Source: CAZMGY01 sp964565945 [NCBI: uncultured bacterium] (GTDB taxonomy: Bacteria > GCA-001730085). From it: DNA of 38,337 nt. The notes below the pieces were generated by a model. It was not told the DNA's origin and ran no database searches. It was given only the letters and a program-made list of their open reading frames with translations. The translations under genes were made by a program, and so were the position numbers. Shown one piece after another: positions 8,721-17,077 of this stretch (position 1 is the stretch's first letter; every line of letters begins with the position of its first letter). Location of the stretch: the NCBI GenBank assembly GCA_964565945.1, contig CAZMGY010000033.1, forward strand, positions 1 through 38,337, read 5' to 3'.

Positions 8721-9799
8721 GATGTGTAGACTCCAGTTAAGCAACTTTCCCTCAGTTTGGCCATGTCTAATTCGTAGTCACTGGGGCTCATATAGCCCAA
8801 ATGAGAAGGTAACCGAAGGCCGTTATAAAAATATCACTATGTAATTCAAAATATCCTGTTGAGCTTCACTACGAGTCTGATAATGCTTCCACTCTACCCG
8901 TTTCTTTCTTTAGGCTTGCGAAGAAACTCTCCGCAATTACCTCTTACAATTCATGCTGCCGACAAAACCATGCGTGGCAAGCAATCTTTCTGTAAGCCTG
9001 ATGTTGGATAACGTTTTCCTATGGCCATCCAAAGTGCCTTTGTGACAAGCATGGTTTTCATGCGCGAATCCATGCTCCAGCCAACGACTTGACGAAAAAA
9101 AAGAGTTATAAATACCCCAAATACAGCCAACTTTCCTGTGTCCAAATATTGGTTATATCAGAAATATAGGCATGATGCTGTCTGGAGACTTTGGCTAGTA
9201 ACTTTGTACTTTTTCCGAGCACGGACTTTAACCCTCGATTCACGCATCAATCAACGAGTTTTGTAGCACCCAACCGAATAGTCCAGCGAATTGAGTACAG
9301 ACTTCATTCCTCGAGATCCATAGCTACTACTTGTTGCTTGAGCTGTTTTTTTGATGATTTTTCGCATAGAATCCCTTTCAAAATCGGAATCCCTAGAGAC
9401 TTGCCGTTGGCAATATCCATAGTAAAAATTTCGGCTTACACTCCCAAGCAAGCGATACATTGGTTCGACGGCCAAGGCCTTACTTCTACTGGTTAATAAA
9501 CGTCTATTTCATCGCGTTTCCTTCGCGAAGAAGACCGTCGCTTTTTTTTAAGATTTCTTTCTCCATTCTTAGTCGCTTAACTTCTTATTTCAGACACCGT
9601 AATTCTGTTTGATCAGGTGTTAGTCTGCCATTGCCACCAGATAAAGGTTTGCTGAAATACCCAGCTTCCAATTACCTATAGCCTTGCTCTAAAACAAGGT
9701 CTATCGCATCCAATTTGAACTCCTTCGAATATTTTTTTCTTCTATCCATTTGTTGCCCCCAGTTTTTGACTATTATGCCTTAACTGGAATGTACACATC
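8721..9799 (-). mobile_element. Degenerate IS3-family insertion sequence with terminal inverted repeats
   Basis: The ends carry inverted repeats: 8721-8742 and the reverse complement of 9778-9799 agree at 19 of 22 positions around the shared TCCAGTTAAG. Between them the minus strand encodes a broken OrfA (from ATG 9749, RRKKYSKEFKLDAIDLVLEQ, later LTPDQTELR and RLRMEKEILKK) and a broken OrfB (MYRLLGSVSRNFYYGYCQRQ, a region close to VIDLFSRKVVGWSM and, at the end, an RLPSHLGYMSP-like segment). These are the standard IS3-family OrfA helix-turn-helix/leucine-zipper and OrfB DDE transposase parts. At about 1.08 kb it is shorter than intact members and has many stops and frameshifts, so it is inactive. 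Confidence 0.8.
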
Positions 9800-9905
9800 C
9801 ATTAGACCATTCCACATCTGGCTGTTGTTCCTGCAGCAAAATGTTCCATTAATCATACTTATTTATGCCAACTTCATCTGCTCTTTCTCATGATGTCCTT
9901 TATAA

Positions 9906-9935
9906 AAAGAAAGCCCCGCAGTTTCCTGCGAGGCT
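9906..9935 (-). terminator. Rho-independent terminator, probably the original end of the tRNA-Lys/Glu unit
   Basis: The minus strand has a 10-bp stem (9935-9926 with 9921-9912, one mismatch) with a 4-base loop, followed by TTTCTTTTT. No intact minus-strand gene lies directly upstream; what does is a displaced 3' fragment of tRNA-Glu. It most likely terminated the tRNA operon before the integrated element separated them. Confidence 0.65.
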
Positions 9936-9978
9936 AATATGCCAGATCAAGGCAAATCATGTTTGCCTAAGCATCAAT

Positions 9979-10005
9979 TTTGACATCCCCAAGGGGATTC
10001 GAACC
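9979..10005 (-). repeat. Attachment-site copy: displaced 3' end of tRNA-Glu
   Basis: A 27-base segment identical at 26 positions to 14701-14727, the 3' end of the intact tRNA-Glu gene; the one difference changes the CCA end to TCA. The two copies are direct repeats flanking 4.7 kb that contains an integrase pseudogene and phage genes. This is the distal attachment site of an element that integrated into tRNA-Glu. Confidence 0.85.
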
Positions 10006-10080
10006 ACATTAGAAAAACCTTTAAACATCCGCATTAAATAAGGCTTTACAGCCTAAATCCACTATTCTCAAAGCATTTTA

Positions 10081-12333
10081 ACCTAAACTTCCATACAAAA
10101 AATCTGGTCCTTGATCTCCTGAGATAATATCATTTCCTGTGCCGCCATTTATATAGAATCATTGCCTTCTCCACCACTGAGAGTATCATTTCCGCTGCTT
10201 GTCCAAAGAACATCATCTCCTGCCTCGCCATTAACTTCAATATCACCTACTGCATATATTTTTGAGGTTAAATCTACAACATCATTACCTTCGCCTGCAT
10301 CTATTTTTTCAACATCTATAATTCTGCCACCCGCTTGTGGGGTCGGACTATATCTATCATCTAAGAATATTGCATCTGCTTCGTCTGTTAATTTGATTAC
10401 ATCTTCACCTGTCCCGCCATCTATAACATCATAATTTCTAAATCTCGGCATCACAGCTACTCTTTCGCCATTGATTATATGTATCAGGACTTCCAACATT
10501 CCATGCTACCCAGCTCACTTCCCCATGAACTATCACCGCTATAACTTAAAGTATCGTCTCCTGGCGCCTCCTTGAAGCAAATCGGATCCTAAGCCACCCT
10601 CAATTGTATCATTACAATCTCCACCAATTAAAATATCATTTCCTGCCATACCGCTTATATAATCATTTCCTGTATTACCTTCAATCTTTCCGTTTACAAC
10701 TAAATTAAATATTATAGATACTTGCTCTTGTCCATCATTTGCCTGTATTTGAATATTTAAGTTAGAGGAATCCTCATTAGCAGGCGTCCCGGAAAATATT
10801 CCTATAGACTCATCAAAACTAATCCAACTAGGCAAAGGCTGTCCATCTAAAGTTGCACTATATGCTAAATTATCACCAGCTATATCACTAAATTTATTTG
10901 AAATATCCAAGATAAATTCTTAACCGCTTTGTATTTCTTGATTATCAATAGTGCTTGCTAAAACAGGTGCATCATTAACTGCATTCACCGTTATTATTAA
11001 CTCTTTTGTTATTTCCCCACCATTGCTGTCTGATATTGTATAAGAAATTTTATCTTCTCCATTAAAATCCTTATTAGGATTATATTGGATTTGATTATCG
11101 ACTATTTGTACAGTTCCATATTGCGCAGCTGTTACATTAACTAAAGTCAAGCATCTCCATCAACATCTGTAGCGCCTGCAAGCACATCAAATTGCACTAT
11201 ATTATCTTCTGTTGCTTCTGCTGTTATCATTGAGCTTTGTGGATTATCATTTACTGCATCTATAGTTATAACCAAGCTTTTTGTTATTTCTCCGCCATTG
11301 CCATCACTTCTTATTTCTGCTCCATTATAATTTTCATTTGGAGTATATTGAATTTTACCATCTACAATTTCTAAACTTCCATTTGAAGCTTCGGAAACAT
11401 TACTTATTGATAAAGTATCTCCATCAATATCACTTGCTCCTGACAATACATCAATTGTTATTGGAGTATCTTCAGTTGTTTGAGCTTCAACCACAGTTGC
11501 AGTTGGAATATCATTTACTGAGCTTATATTTATTGTAATAATTTGAGTTACTTGACCGCCATTATTATATTATCTTCTACTGTTGAACTATTTATTATCG
11601 TTGCTATTGGCATATCGTTTACTGAATCAACAGTTAAAGTTATTGTTTGATTTATCTCTGCTCCATCATTATCAACTAATTTGAAATTAATTACTTCTTC
11701 TCCATTAAAATTTTTATTTGGAATATATACTATATGACCATCTACAACTTCTGCATTACCATTAGATGCGCCAGTAATATCAATTATTTTAGGCTTACCG
11801 TCTTCTCTATCAGATGCATTCGATAAAATATCTATTTCTATAAAACCATCTTCATTTAATTGATAAGAAGTTTGAATCAAATTTATCACAGGAAAATCAT
11901 TTTCAGAATTAACAGTTATCTTTATTTCTCCTGTATTTTTCTTCCCTTGTCCATTATCAACTTCATAAGTTAAATATTCTATTCCTTTAAAATTTTCATT
12001 AGGGATATAAATAACATTTCCATTATTATCATAATTAACAATTCCATTTTCAGCACTACTAATATTTATTATTGCATTTCCCTCAATATCGCTATCATTA
12101 CTTAAAATATTAAAACTTAATTGATTATCTTCATCAACTACTGCTTCATCATTAACTACAATAGGATCATGTACTTTAAAAACAAAATTTTCAGAAATTA
12201 AATTAACTGAATTAGTATTTTTTAATTTTATCATCTGCCCATCACCTAAATCTATCTTGTTTATCAAAACATCAAACTTTATATCTTCGATAACAGGATA
12301 TGAGTATGTTGCATATACATCAAAATCAGCCAT
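10081..12333 (-). pseudogene. Broken cadherin-like tandem-repeat/RTX protein gene
   Basis: Reading across several lesions, the minus strand encodes a large repeat protein. Residues 1-50 (MADFDVYATYSYPVIEDIKF, then FDVLINKIDLGDGQ) look like the start of a phage minor tail protein. Then come about 95-residue cadherin-like/Ig-like repeats, each with EDN/EDT...DxDGD...YxPNxNFNG...VNDxP, one dystroglycan-type Ig repeat (PLPSWISFDESIGIFSGTPA), and C-terminal RTX calcium-binding nonapeptides (GNTGNDYISGMAGNDILIGG; GGEGNDS). Lesions: a frameshifting deletion near 11560, a one-base shift near 11155, an in-frame TAA at 10920-10922, frameshifts near 10540-10500 and near 10149. Intact relatives are large secreted adhesin-like proteins. 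As it stands no full product can be made. Confidence 0.8.
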
Positions 12334-13640
12334 TTTTTATTGCCTTTCTTATCATACCGTTATTCATAAAATCATCAGCAACCGAATTTATCACAAATCT
12401 TCTATTCTGATCACTTACAATAACCTTTATGGTTTCTTCGCTTACAACTCTGTCGTCAATTATTACTACTTGAATATTGATATTTGCAGGACTACCTGCT
12501 TGATTTTGACCTGCATTATAATCCTGTGTTTCACGCCTGTTTAAAACACGTTCTCCTGTTGGAGCAAGTATTGGAACTTCATCCAGTCTTTTTTTCCCAA
12601 GATATCCATTATGAGCTTTGATATTTACAGGATGAACCATCCCTCCTTGATGAAAAGTCGATACTCCAAAAAATCCATCAATAGCAGACTGTAATCCCAA
12701 ATCCTACATCATAGAACCTGCCATTGCATTTGAGATACTTCTTAACATTGCATCTCCAAAGGACCTTAAAATATCTTTGGCACTCCTCATCTTATTTGTA
12801 AACGCATCATAAAAAATATCTGAAAAAGCATTAGGCATATTAGTAAATGTATCTTTTGCAAGATCTCTCATTGCATTAAATTCTTTTTCTGCATTCTTTC
12901 TAATCCTTGTCGTAATATGCTCTTTTTGATCTGCCTACCATTGATCTACTTTTGCAAGATCTGCTCCATGTTCAATATATTGTTCCCTCATCTTTTCAAG
13001 ATTCTTTAATTGAGTTTCAGGTAATCTGTCATGATATTTTTTCCAACTCTTTTCCCATTCAATTAAAACCTTATCTATTTTTGGGAGTTCTTTCTGCATA
13101 TCTTCTTTCATCTGTTTTATTGTTTTTGAACTCTTGTTTTGCTTTGTTTATCAAGAAAATTTAAAACATTCTCATCAACATAAATATCCATCTTTTTCAT
13201 TGCAATAACTGTTTGAGCCAATTCCTGCTGTAACTCTTCAAGTTTTTTTCTATTTCTATTACCAACCGAATCAAAAAACTTATTTATTGCTTTAGTAAAA
13301 AAGTTTGTTGAAGTAACTAAACTTTTAATTTTTTCCTTTAGTTTCTCCATTTTTGTAATAAGCAATCCTTTCCTAAAACAAGAAAGAGATTCTGCCATTG
13401 CTCTAAATCTATCTGCAACCTGTGTTAAATCATTAGATTGTGTTATAAATAATAAAAATTCATTTTTAGCCTCAATTAATGATGCAGAAATTATTTGCAG
13501 ATTTTCCGCATTGCTTCTATATGAAGTGTTTACTCTTGAAGTGATATCTTCACCTCTTTCAAGAACCTCATTAAAAAAATCCTGTTTCTTTTCTGCATCT
13601 GTTAATTGATTTGCAGTTTTACCAATCTTATCTGCATAGC
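12326..13640 (-). pseudogene. Phage tail tape-measure protein, C-terminal part, broken
   Basis: The minus strand keeps the C-terminal third of a tape-measure protein, which sets tail length and helps DNA ejection. Recognisable parts are IGKTANQLTDAEKKQDFFNE near 13610, long helical Lys/Glu-rich segments, NAMRDLAKDTFTNMPNAFSD near 12850, AKDILRSFGDAMLRSISNAM, and the terminal FHQGGMVHP...LAPTGERVLNRRETQDY. Lesions include a frameshift near 13130 and in-frame TAGs near 12938 and 12703. The upstream part is gone, cut off at about 13640 where the oppositely oriented integrase begins, which looks like a deletion junction. The stop overlaps the start of the following repeat-protein frame, as in phage tail operons. 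Confidence 0.75.
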
Positions 13641-13649
13641 GTTACGTAA

Positions 13650-14621
13650 GCATCTTTTGCAAATACAATAATACCCCTCAGAGAAAGCTTAGAAACAGAT
13701 ATTAAAAAAGTTGCTAAATATAAAGAAGCTAAAATTTTAAAAGAAAAAGAAGAAAGTGGCATTCCCCTTTCTTTAAAAAATTAAACTTAATCGATACTCT
13801 TAATGAATATCTCAATATAACATCTATGTATAAAGAAAAAATAACACATGAAAAAGACAAAGTTCGTTTAACAAAGTTTGCAAATGAAATCAATATTAGA
13901 GATCTCAATAAAGTTACAAAAAAACATATTGAAAATTATATACATAAACGTATAAAAAAAGATAAACTTAAACCTCGCACAGTCAAGCATCACATCTCTA
14001 TCATTAGAACATTTTACAATTGGTATATTTCCAGAAAATATATTAATACAAACCCTGCAAAGGAAGTGAAAACATTTAAAGTTGAAAAAATCCCCCTAAA
14101 TTTTTAAATAAAGAAGAAATCAACTTATTATTAGAAACAGCCCTGGAATCACATCTTTATCCTATGATAGCCTGTGCAATTTATACAGGAATACGTGTTG
14201 GTGAACTTCTAAGACTTGAATAGAAAGATGTTGATTTTAATAGAAAACAAATTCTGGTAGAAAACAAAGTTTATAAATCTACAAAATCCAAAAAATTCAG
14301 AATTATACCAATACACCCTGCACTGGAACAAATTCTTATAACAAAGAAAAAGAAAAAAGGATTATGCTTTTTAACATAAAATGACAAACCCTATAAAGAT
14401 ATTCCTAGAGATTCTTTTTATCCTATCTTTAAAAAAGCAAATATAAAAAAACAGGCTGACATATATTAAGATATACTTTTGCCAGCCATCTCGCAACAGA
14501 ATCTAAAGATTTAAAAATTGTACAAGAATTATTAGGTCATAGTGATATAAGAACTACAATGATTTACGCCCACCTTATCCAAGAAAAAGCTGAAGAAGCT
14601 ATCAAAATATTAAATTTCTAA
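13650..14621 (+). pseudogene. Phage/integrative-element tyrosine integrase, broken
   Basis: The plus strand carries most of a tyrosine recombinase. The N-terminal part (SLETDIKKVAKYKEAKILKE) is followed by a SAM-like core-binding domain (13826-14107; LKPRTVKHHISIIRTFYNWY) and the catalytic domain: GIRVGELLRLE with the first Arg, [10 protein letters not shown] (Tyr where HxxR-type enzymes usually have His), [15 protein letters not shown] with GH and the nucleophilic Tyr. Lesions are frameshifts near 13785, 14100 and 14465 and in-frame stops TAG 14221 and TAA 14378. It adjoins tRNA-Glu, the usual place for the integrase gene of an element that uses a tRNA 3' end as attachment site. It cannot be active now. 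Confidence 0.9.
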
Positions 14622-14660
14622 TAAAAATCAAAAAAAGTGGGCACAAGGCTAAAATAGAAA

Positions 14661-14695
14661 AAACCTAAGTCTTTATATTTCAAAGACTTAGGTTT
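14661..14695. terminator. Bidirectional rho-independent terminator after tRNA-Glu and the integrase
   Basis: A perfect 14-bp stem (14661-14674 with 14682-14695) encloses a 7-base loop, with A-rich sequence on its left and T-rich sequence on its right, so it can work both ways: for the integrase frame on the plus strand and for the tRNA-Lys/tRNA-Glu transcript on the minus strand. It belongs to the integrated element and replaces the terminator displaced to 9906-9935. Confidence 0.9.
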
Positions 14696-14700
14696 TTATA

Positions 14701-14727
14701 TTTGGCATCCCCAAGGGGATTCGAACC
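14701..14727 (-). repeat. Attachment-site copy within the intact tRNA-Glu
   Basis: The proximal copy of the 27-base direct repeat (26/27 identical to 9979-10005). It contains the acceptor stem and T-arm end of tRNA-Glu. The integrated element supplied this part and so restored a functional tRNA gene. Confidence 0.85.
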
Positions 14728-14780
14728 CCTGTTTTCGAGATGAAAACCCGATGTCCTAAACCTAACTAGACGATGGGGAC
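14703..14780 (-). tRNA. tRNA-Glu (anticodon TTC)
   Basis: Minus strand. Acceptor GTCCCCA pairs with TGGGGAT (one G-U); the anticodon stem TCGGG/CTCGA has loop TTTTCAT with TTC at 34-36; the T arm CAGGGG...CCCC encloses TTCGAAT; the gene encodes a terminal CCA. It lies 14 bases after tRNA-Lys, forming a two-tRNA unit downstream of frr. Its 3' end served as the attachment site of the prophage remnant. Confidence 0.93.
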
Positions 14781-14794
14781 GCAAATATTATCTT

Positions 14795-14868
14795 TGAGGG
14801 CAGAAGGACTCGAACCTTCGACATTCACCTTAAAAGAGTGTTGCTCTAACCTACTGAGCTATGCCCCC
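14795..14868 (-). tRNA. tRNA-Lys (anticodon TTT)
   Basis: Minus strand. The acceptor GGGGGCA pairs with TGCCCTC (one G-U); the D arm is GCTC/GAGC; the T arm GAAGG/CCTTC encloses TTCGAGT. The anticodon loop CTTTTAA gives TTT. The anticodon stem ACACT/GGTGA has one A-A mismatch at its outer end and a G-U pair. CCA is not encoded, unlike in the other two tRNAs here. Short variable loop excludes Leu or Ser. Confidence 0.88.
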
Positions 14869-14953
14869 CAAATCTTTAAAAAAGTCTAAAGATGGGACTT
14901 TACATCTAAGCTCTCAAAAATATTGAGATCTTGCATTCTAACAGACTTCGCGA

Positions 14954-15511
14954 CTAAATAGTAGCTAAATCTTTTTCTTTTTTTTCTAAAGCCTCATCAA
15001 TTTTTTTGATAAAACCATCGGTCTGGTTTTGAATTTTTTGCTCTAAATAACGTTGATCATCTTCGGTGATCTTTTTGTCCTTAAAAAGTTTTTTCACTTT
15101 GTCGTTGCCATCACGACGCACAGAACGAATCGCCACACGCGCATCTTCGACCATTTTACGGACAATCTTAATCAAGTCCTTACGACGTTCTTCCGACAAA
15201 AGGGGTACGTTAATCCTAACAGTTTTGCCATCGTTATTAGGCGTTAAGCCAAGCTCCGAAGCCAAAATAGATTTTTCAATCTCTCCGACCAAACCTTGAT
15301 CCCAAGGCTGAATTGTAATCGTCCGTGCTTCGGGAGTACTCACAGTCGCCACTTGACTCATCGGCATAGCCGCACCGTAGCAGTCAACCATAATATTATC
15401 AACCAAAGACGTCGAAGCAATACCAGTGCGAACGGTTGCAATTTCATCATGAAAGGATTGTAAAGATTTCTCCATACGATTTTTCATATCTCCCATTAAT
15501 ACTTCTGGCAT
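14954..15511 (-). CDS. frr: Ribosome recycling factor
   Basis: Encodes 185 residues from ATG 15511, the usual length of RRF, which with EF-G splits ribosomes after termination. An in-frame extension to 15583 would overlap pyrH and is rejected because GGAG lies seven to ten bases before ATG 15511. Visible family features are ATVRTGIAS (N-terminal helix), a domain II around GLTPNNDGKTVRINVPLLSE, and the long helix EERRKDLIKIVRKMVEDARV followed by AIRSVRRDGND. The ATG follows the pyrH stop by two bases, and the gene is last in the rpsB-tsf-pyrH-frr cluster, a conserved bacterial order. Confidence 0.97.
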   Translation of the reverse strand: MPEVLMGDMKNRMEKSLQSFHDEIATVRTGIASTSLVDNIMVDCYGAAMPMSQVATVSTPEARTITIQPWDQGLVGEIEKSILASELGLTPNNDGKTVRINVPLLSEERRKDLIKIVRKMVEDARVAIRSVRRDGNDKVKKLFKDKKITEDDQRYLEQKIQNQTDGFIKKIDEALEKKEKDLATI

Positions 15512-15513
15512 AC

Positions 15514-16233
15514 TTAATCTCCTATCACCAACGTTCCTAATTGTTTGCCTTGAATAATCTGTCGGAGCGAGCCTTCTTTCCATAAGTTAAAAACAACAAT
15601 CGGCAAATCATTGTCCATACATAAAGATACGGCCGTCGAATCCATCACTTTCAACTTTTGACTCAATACATCCAAATAACTTAAACTTTCAAATTTTTTC
15701 GCATCCCCATTTTTGACAGGATCCGAATCATAAACACCATCCACCTTAGTTGCTTTAAGCAAAATATCGGCCTTAATTTCCACAGCACGCAAAACCGCAG
15801 CCGTATCCGTCGAAAAATAAGGATTCCCTGTTCCAGCCGCAAAAATGACCACACGTCCTTTTTCCAAATGACGCATGGCACGACGACGGATGTAAGGCTC
15901 AGCCAATTTATCAAGGCTAATCGCACTAAGAACCCGCGTGGGCACATCCATATTTTCGAGTGCATTTTGCAAGGCCATGGCGTTAATCAGCGTCGCCAAC
16001 ATACCCATATAATCAGCGGTGCAACGTTCAATACCACCTTCGCTCGCCGTAATACCGCGAATGATATTGCCACCACCAACAACAATCGCTAAATCAAGTC
16101 CATAGGAATGAATTTCTTTGATTTGCTCCGAGACGTCTAAGACCGCTTGAGGATTAACACCATACGAATCTCCTTGTAAAGCTTCTCCACTGAGTTTTAG
16201 CAAGACTCTTTTGTATGGACTCAAGTTCCCCAA
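15514..16233 (-). CDS. pyrH: UMP kinase
   Basis: Encodes 239 residues, normal for the bacterial hexameric UMP kinase that makes UDP from UMP and ATP in pyrimidine synthesis. The amino-acid-kinase fold is seen in [12 protein letters not shown] (8-19), [10 protein letters not shown] (51-60), [18 protein letters not shown] (UMP-binding region), the [20 protein letters not shown] loop and [13 protein letters not shown]. The start codon is TTG, with GGAG six bases upstream and no better ATG nearby. It lies between tsf and frr. Confidence 0.97.
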   Translation of the reverse strand: MGNLSPYKRVLLKLSGEALQGDSYGVNPQAVLDVSEQIKEIHSYGLDLAIVVGGGNIIRGITASEGGIERCTADYMGMLATLINAMALQNALENMDVPTRVLSAISLDKLAEPYIRRRAMRHLEKGRVVIFAAGTGNPYFSTDTAAVLRAVEIKADILLKATKVDGVYDSDPVKNGDAKKFESLSYLDVLSQKLKVMDSTAVSLCMDNDLPIVVFNLWKEGSLRQIIQGKQLGTLVIGD

Positions 16234-16255
16234 AACAATCTCCTTCGATTTAGAA

Positions 16256-17074
16256 TTAAGTGCCTAGTTGAAAACGCACAAAACGACGGATCGTCAAAGA
16301 GCCAAGAACGTCTTTGATTTTGCGATCTGGATCTTTGATAAAGCCTTGCTCCATCAAACAATTATCCGCAAAATACTTCTCAAGTTTTCCATTTAAAATC
16401 TTTTCCAAAATCTCGGCAGGTTTATTTTCATTTTGAGCCGAAACAACGTCTTTTTCTTTTTCAAGAACTTCGTTAGAAATCTCATCACGTTGTAAATAAG
16501 TAGGATTAGATGCCACAATGTGCATGCAAACATCTTTCAACGTTTCTTCGGCGCCCTCGGCAAAACCTTCTACGTCAATCAAAACGCCAATCTTACCGCC
16601 CATATGAATATAAGATCCAACCAAACCATTATTCGCATCAAAACGAGACGCTCTGGCAAAGTTTAAGTTTTCTCCTAAAGTTATCACGGACTCTTTAACC
16701 AAAGTGCTAACCGCATCTAACAACCTGCCCGTTTGCAAAAGACCCTCTGCATCAAACTGAGAAGCATCGCCCGTCACAACAGCTTCGACCACTTTTTGCG
16801 TCAATTCAACAAAAGCTTCGTTACGCGCAACAAAATCTGTTTCACAGTTAACTTCAACAATCACGCCAGTTTGACCATTGGCCACAACCATAGCTGTGAT
16901 CAAACCTTCATTGGCATCGCGATCCGCTTTTTTGGCCGCTTTGACAATTCCTTTTTTGCGCAAGATCTGCACGGCTTCTTCTAAATCACCATCAGCTTCA
17001 GTCAAAGCTTTTTTACAATCCATCATCCCTGCATTGGTTTTATTTCTTAATTCTTTAACAAGTGTCACATTCAT
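16256..17074 (-). CDS. tsf: Translation elongation factor Ts
   Basis: Encodes 272 residues; exchanges GDP for GTP on EF-Tu. The N-terminal UBA-like domain contains [16 protein letters not shown] (9-24), followed by [20 protein letters not shown]. The EF-Tu contact motif TDFVARNE is present near residue 82. The dimerisation domain includes [12 protein letters not shown] and [10 protein letters not shown]. The ATG follows the rpsB stop by three bases with AAGGGAG upstream. The C-terminal domain is complete (ends [10 protein letters not shown]). Confidence 0.97.
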   Translation of the reverse strand: MNVTLVKELRNKTNAGMMDCKKALTEADGDLEEAVQILRKKGIVKAAKKADRDANEGLITAMVVANGQTGVIVEVNCETDFVARNEAFVELTQKVVEAVVTGDASQFDAEGLLQTGRLLDAVSTLVKESVITLGENLNFARASRFDANNGLVGSYIHMGGKIGVLIDVEGFAEGAEETLKDVCMHIVASNPTYLQRDEISNEVLEKEKDVVSAQNENKPAEILEKILNGKLEKYFADNCLMEQGFIKDPDRKIKDVLGSLTIRRFVRFQLGT

Positions 17075-17077
17075 AAA

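Larger units (their letters stand above)
9800..10080. other. Spacer between IS3 remnant and prophage remnant
   Basis: Apart from the terminator (9906-9935) and the displaced tRNA-Glu 3' copy (9979-10005), I see no gene or regular repeat in this stretch. It contains the junction between the original chromosome (left) and the integrated element (right). Confidence 0.5.

Noticed and set aside
10162-10434. Plus-strand frame opposite the RTX repeats
   Set aside because: Its Ser/Pro repetitiveness is the mirror image of the Gly/Asp-rich RTX code on the other strand.
10149-12333. Tandem repeats considered as a CRISPR-like or minisatellite array
   Set aside because: The repetition is at the protein level with about 285-base units of diverged sequence; there are no short identical repeats with spacers.
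12326-14621. Several in-frame TAGs in the tape-measure and integrase genes, suggesting stop-codon reassignment in a phage
   Set aside because: TAA stops and frameshifts occur in the same genes, and the integrase TAG replaces an expected Trp (TGG), so ordinary decay explains them.
14869-14953. Separate promoter or terminator between frr and tRNA-Lys
   Set aside because: A TAGAAT lacks a -35 at proper distance and the hairpin near 14911-14935 has no T-run, so neither is supported.
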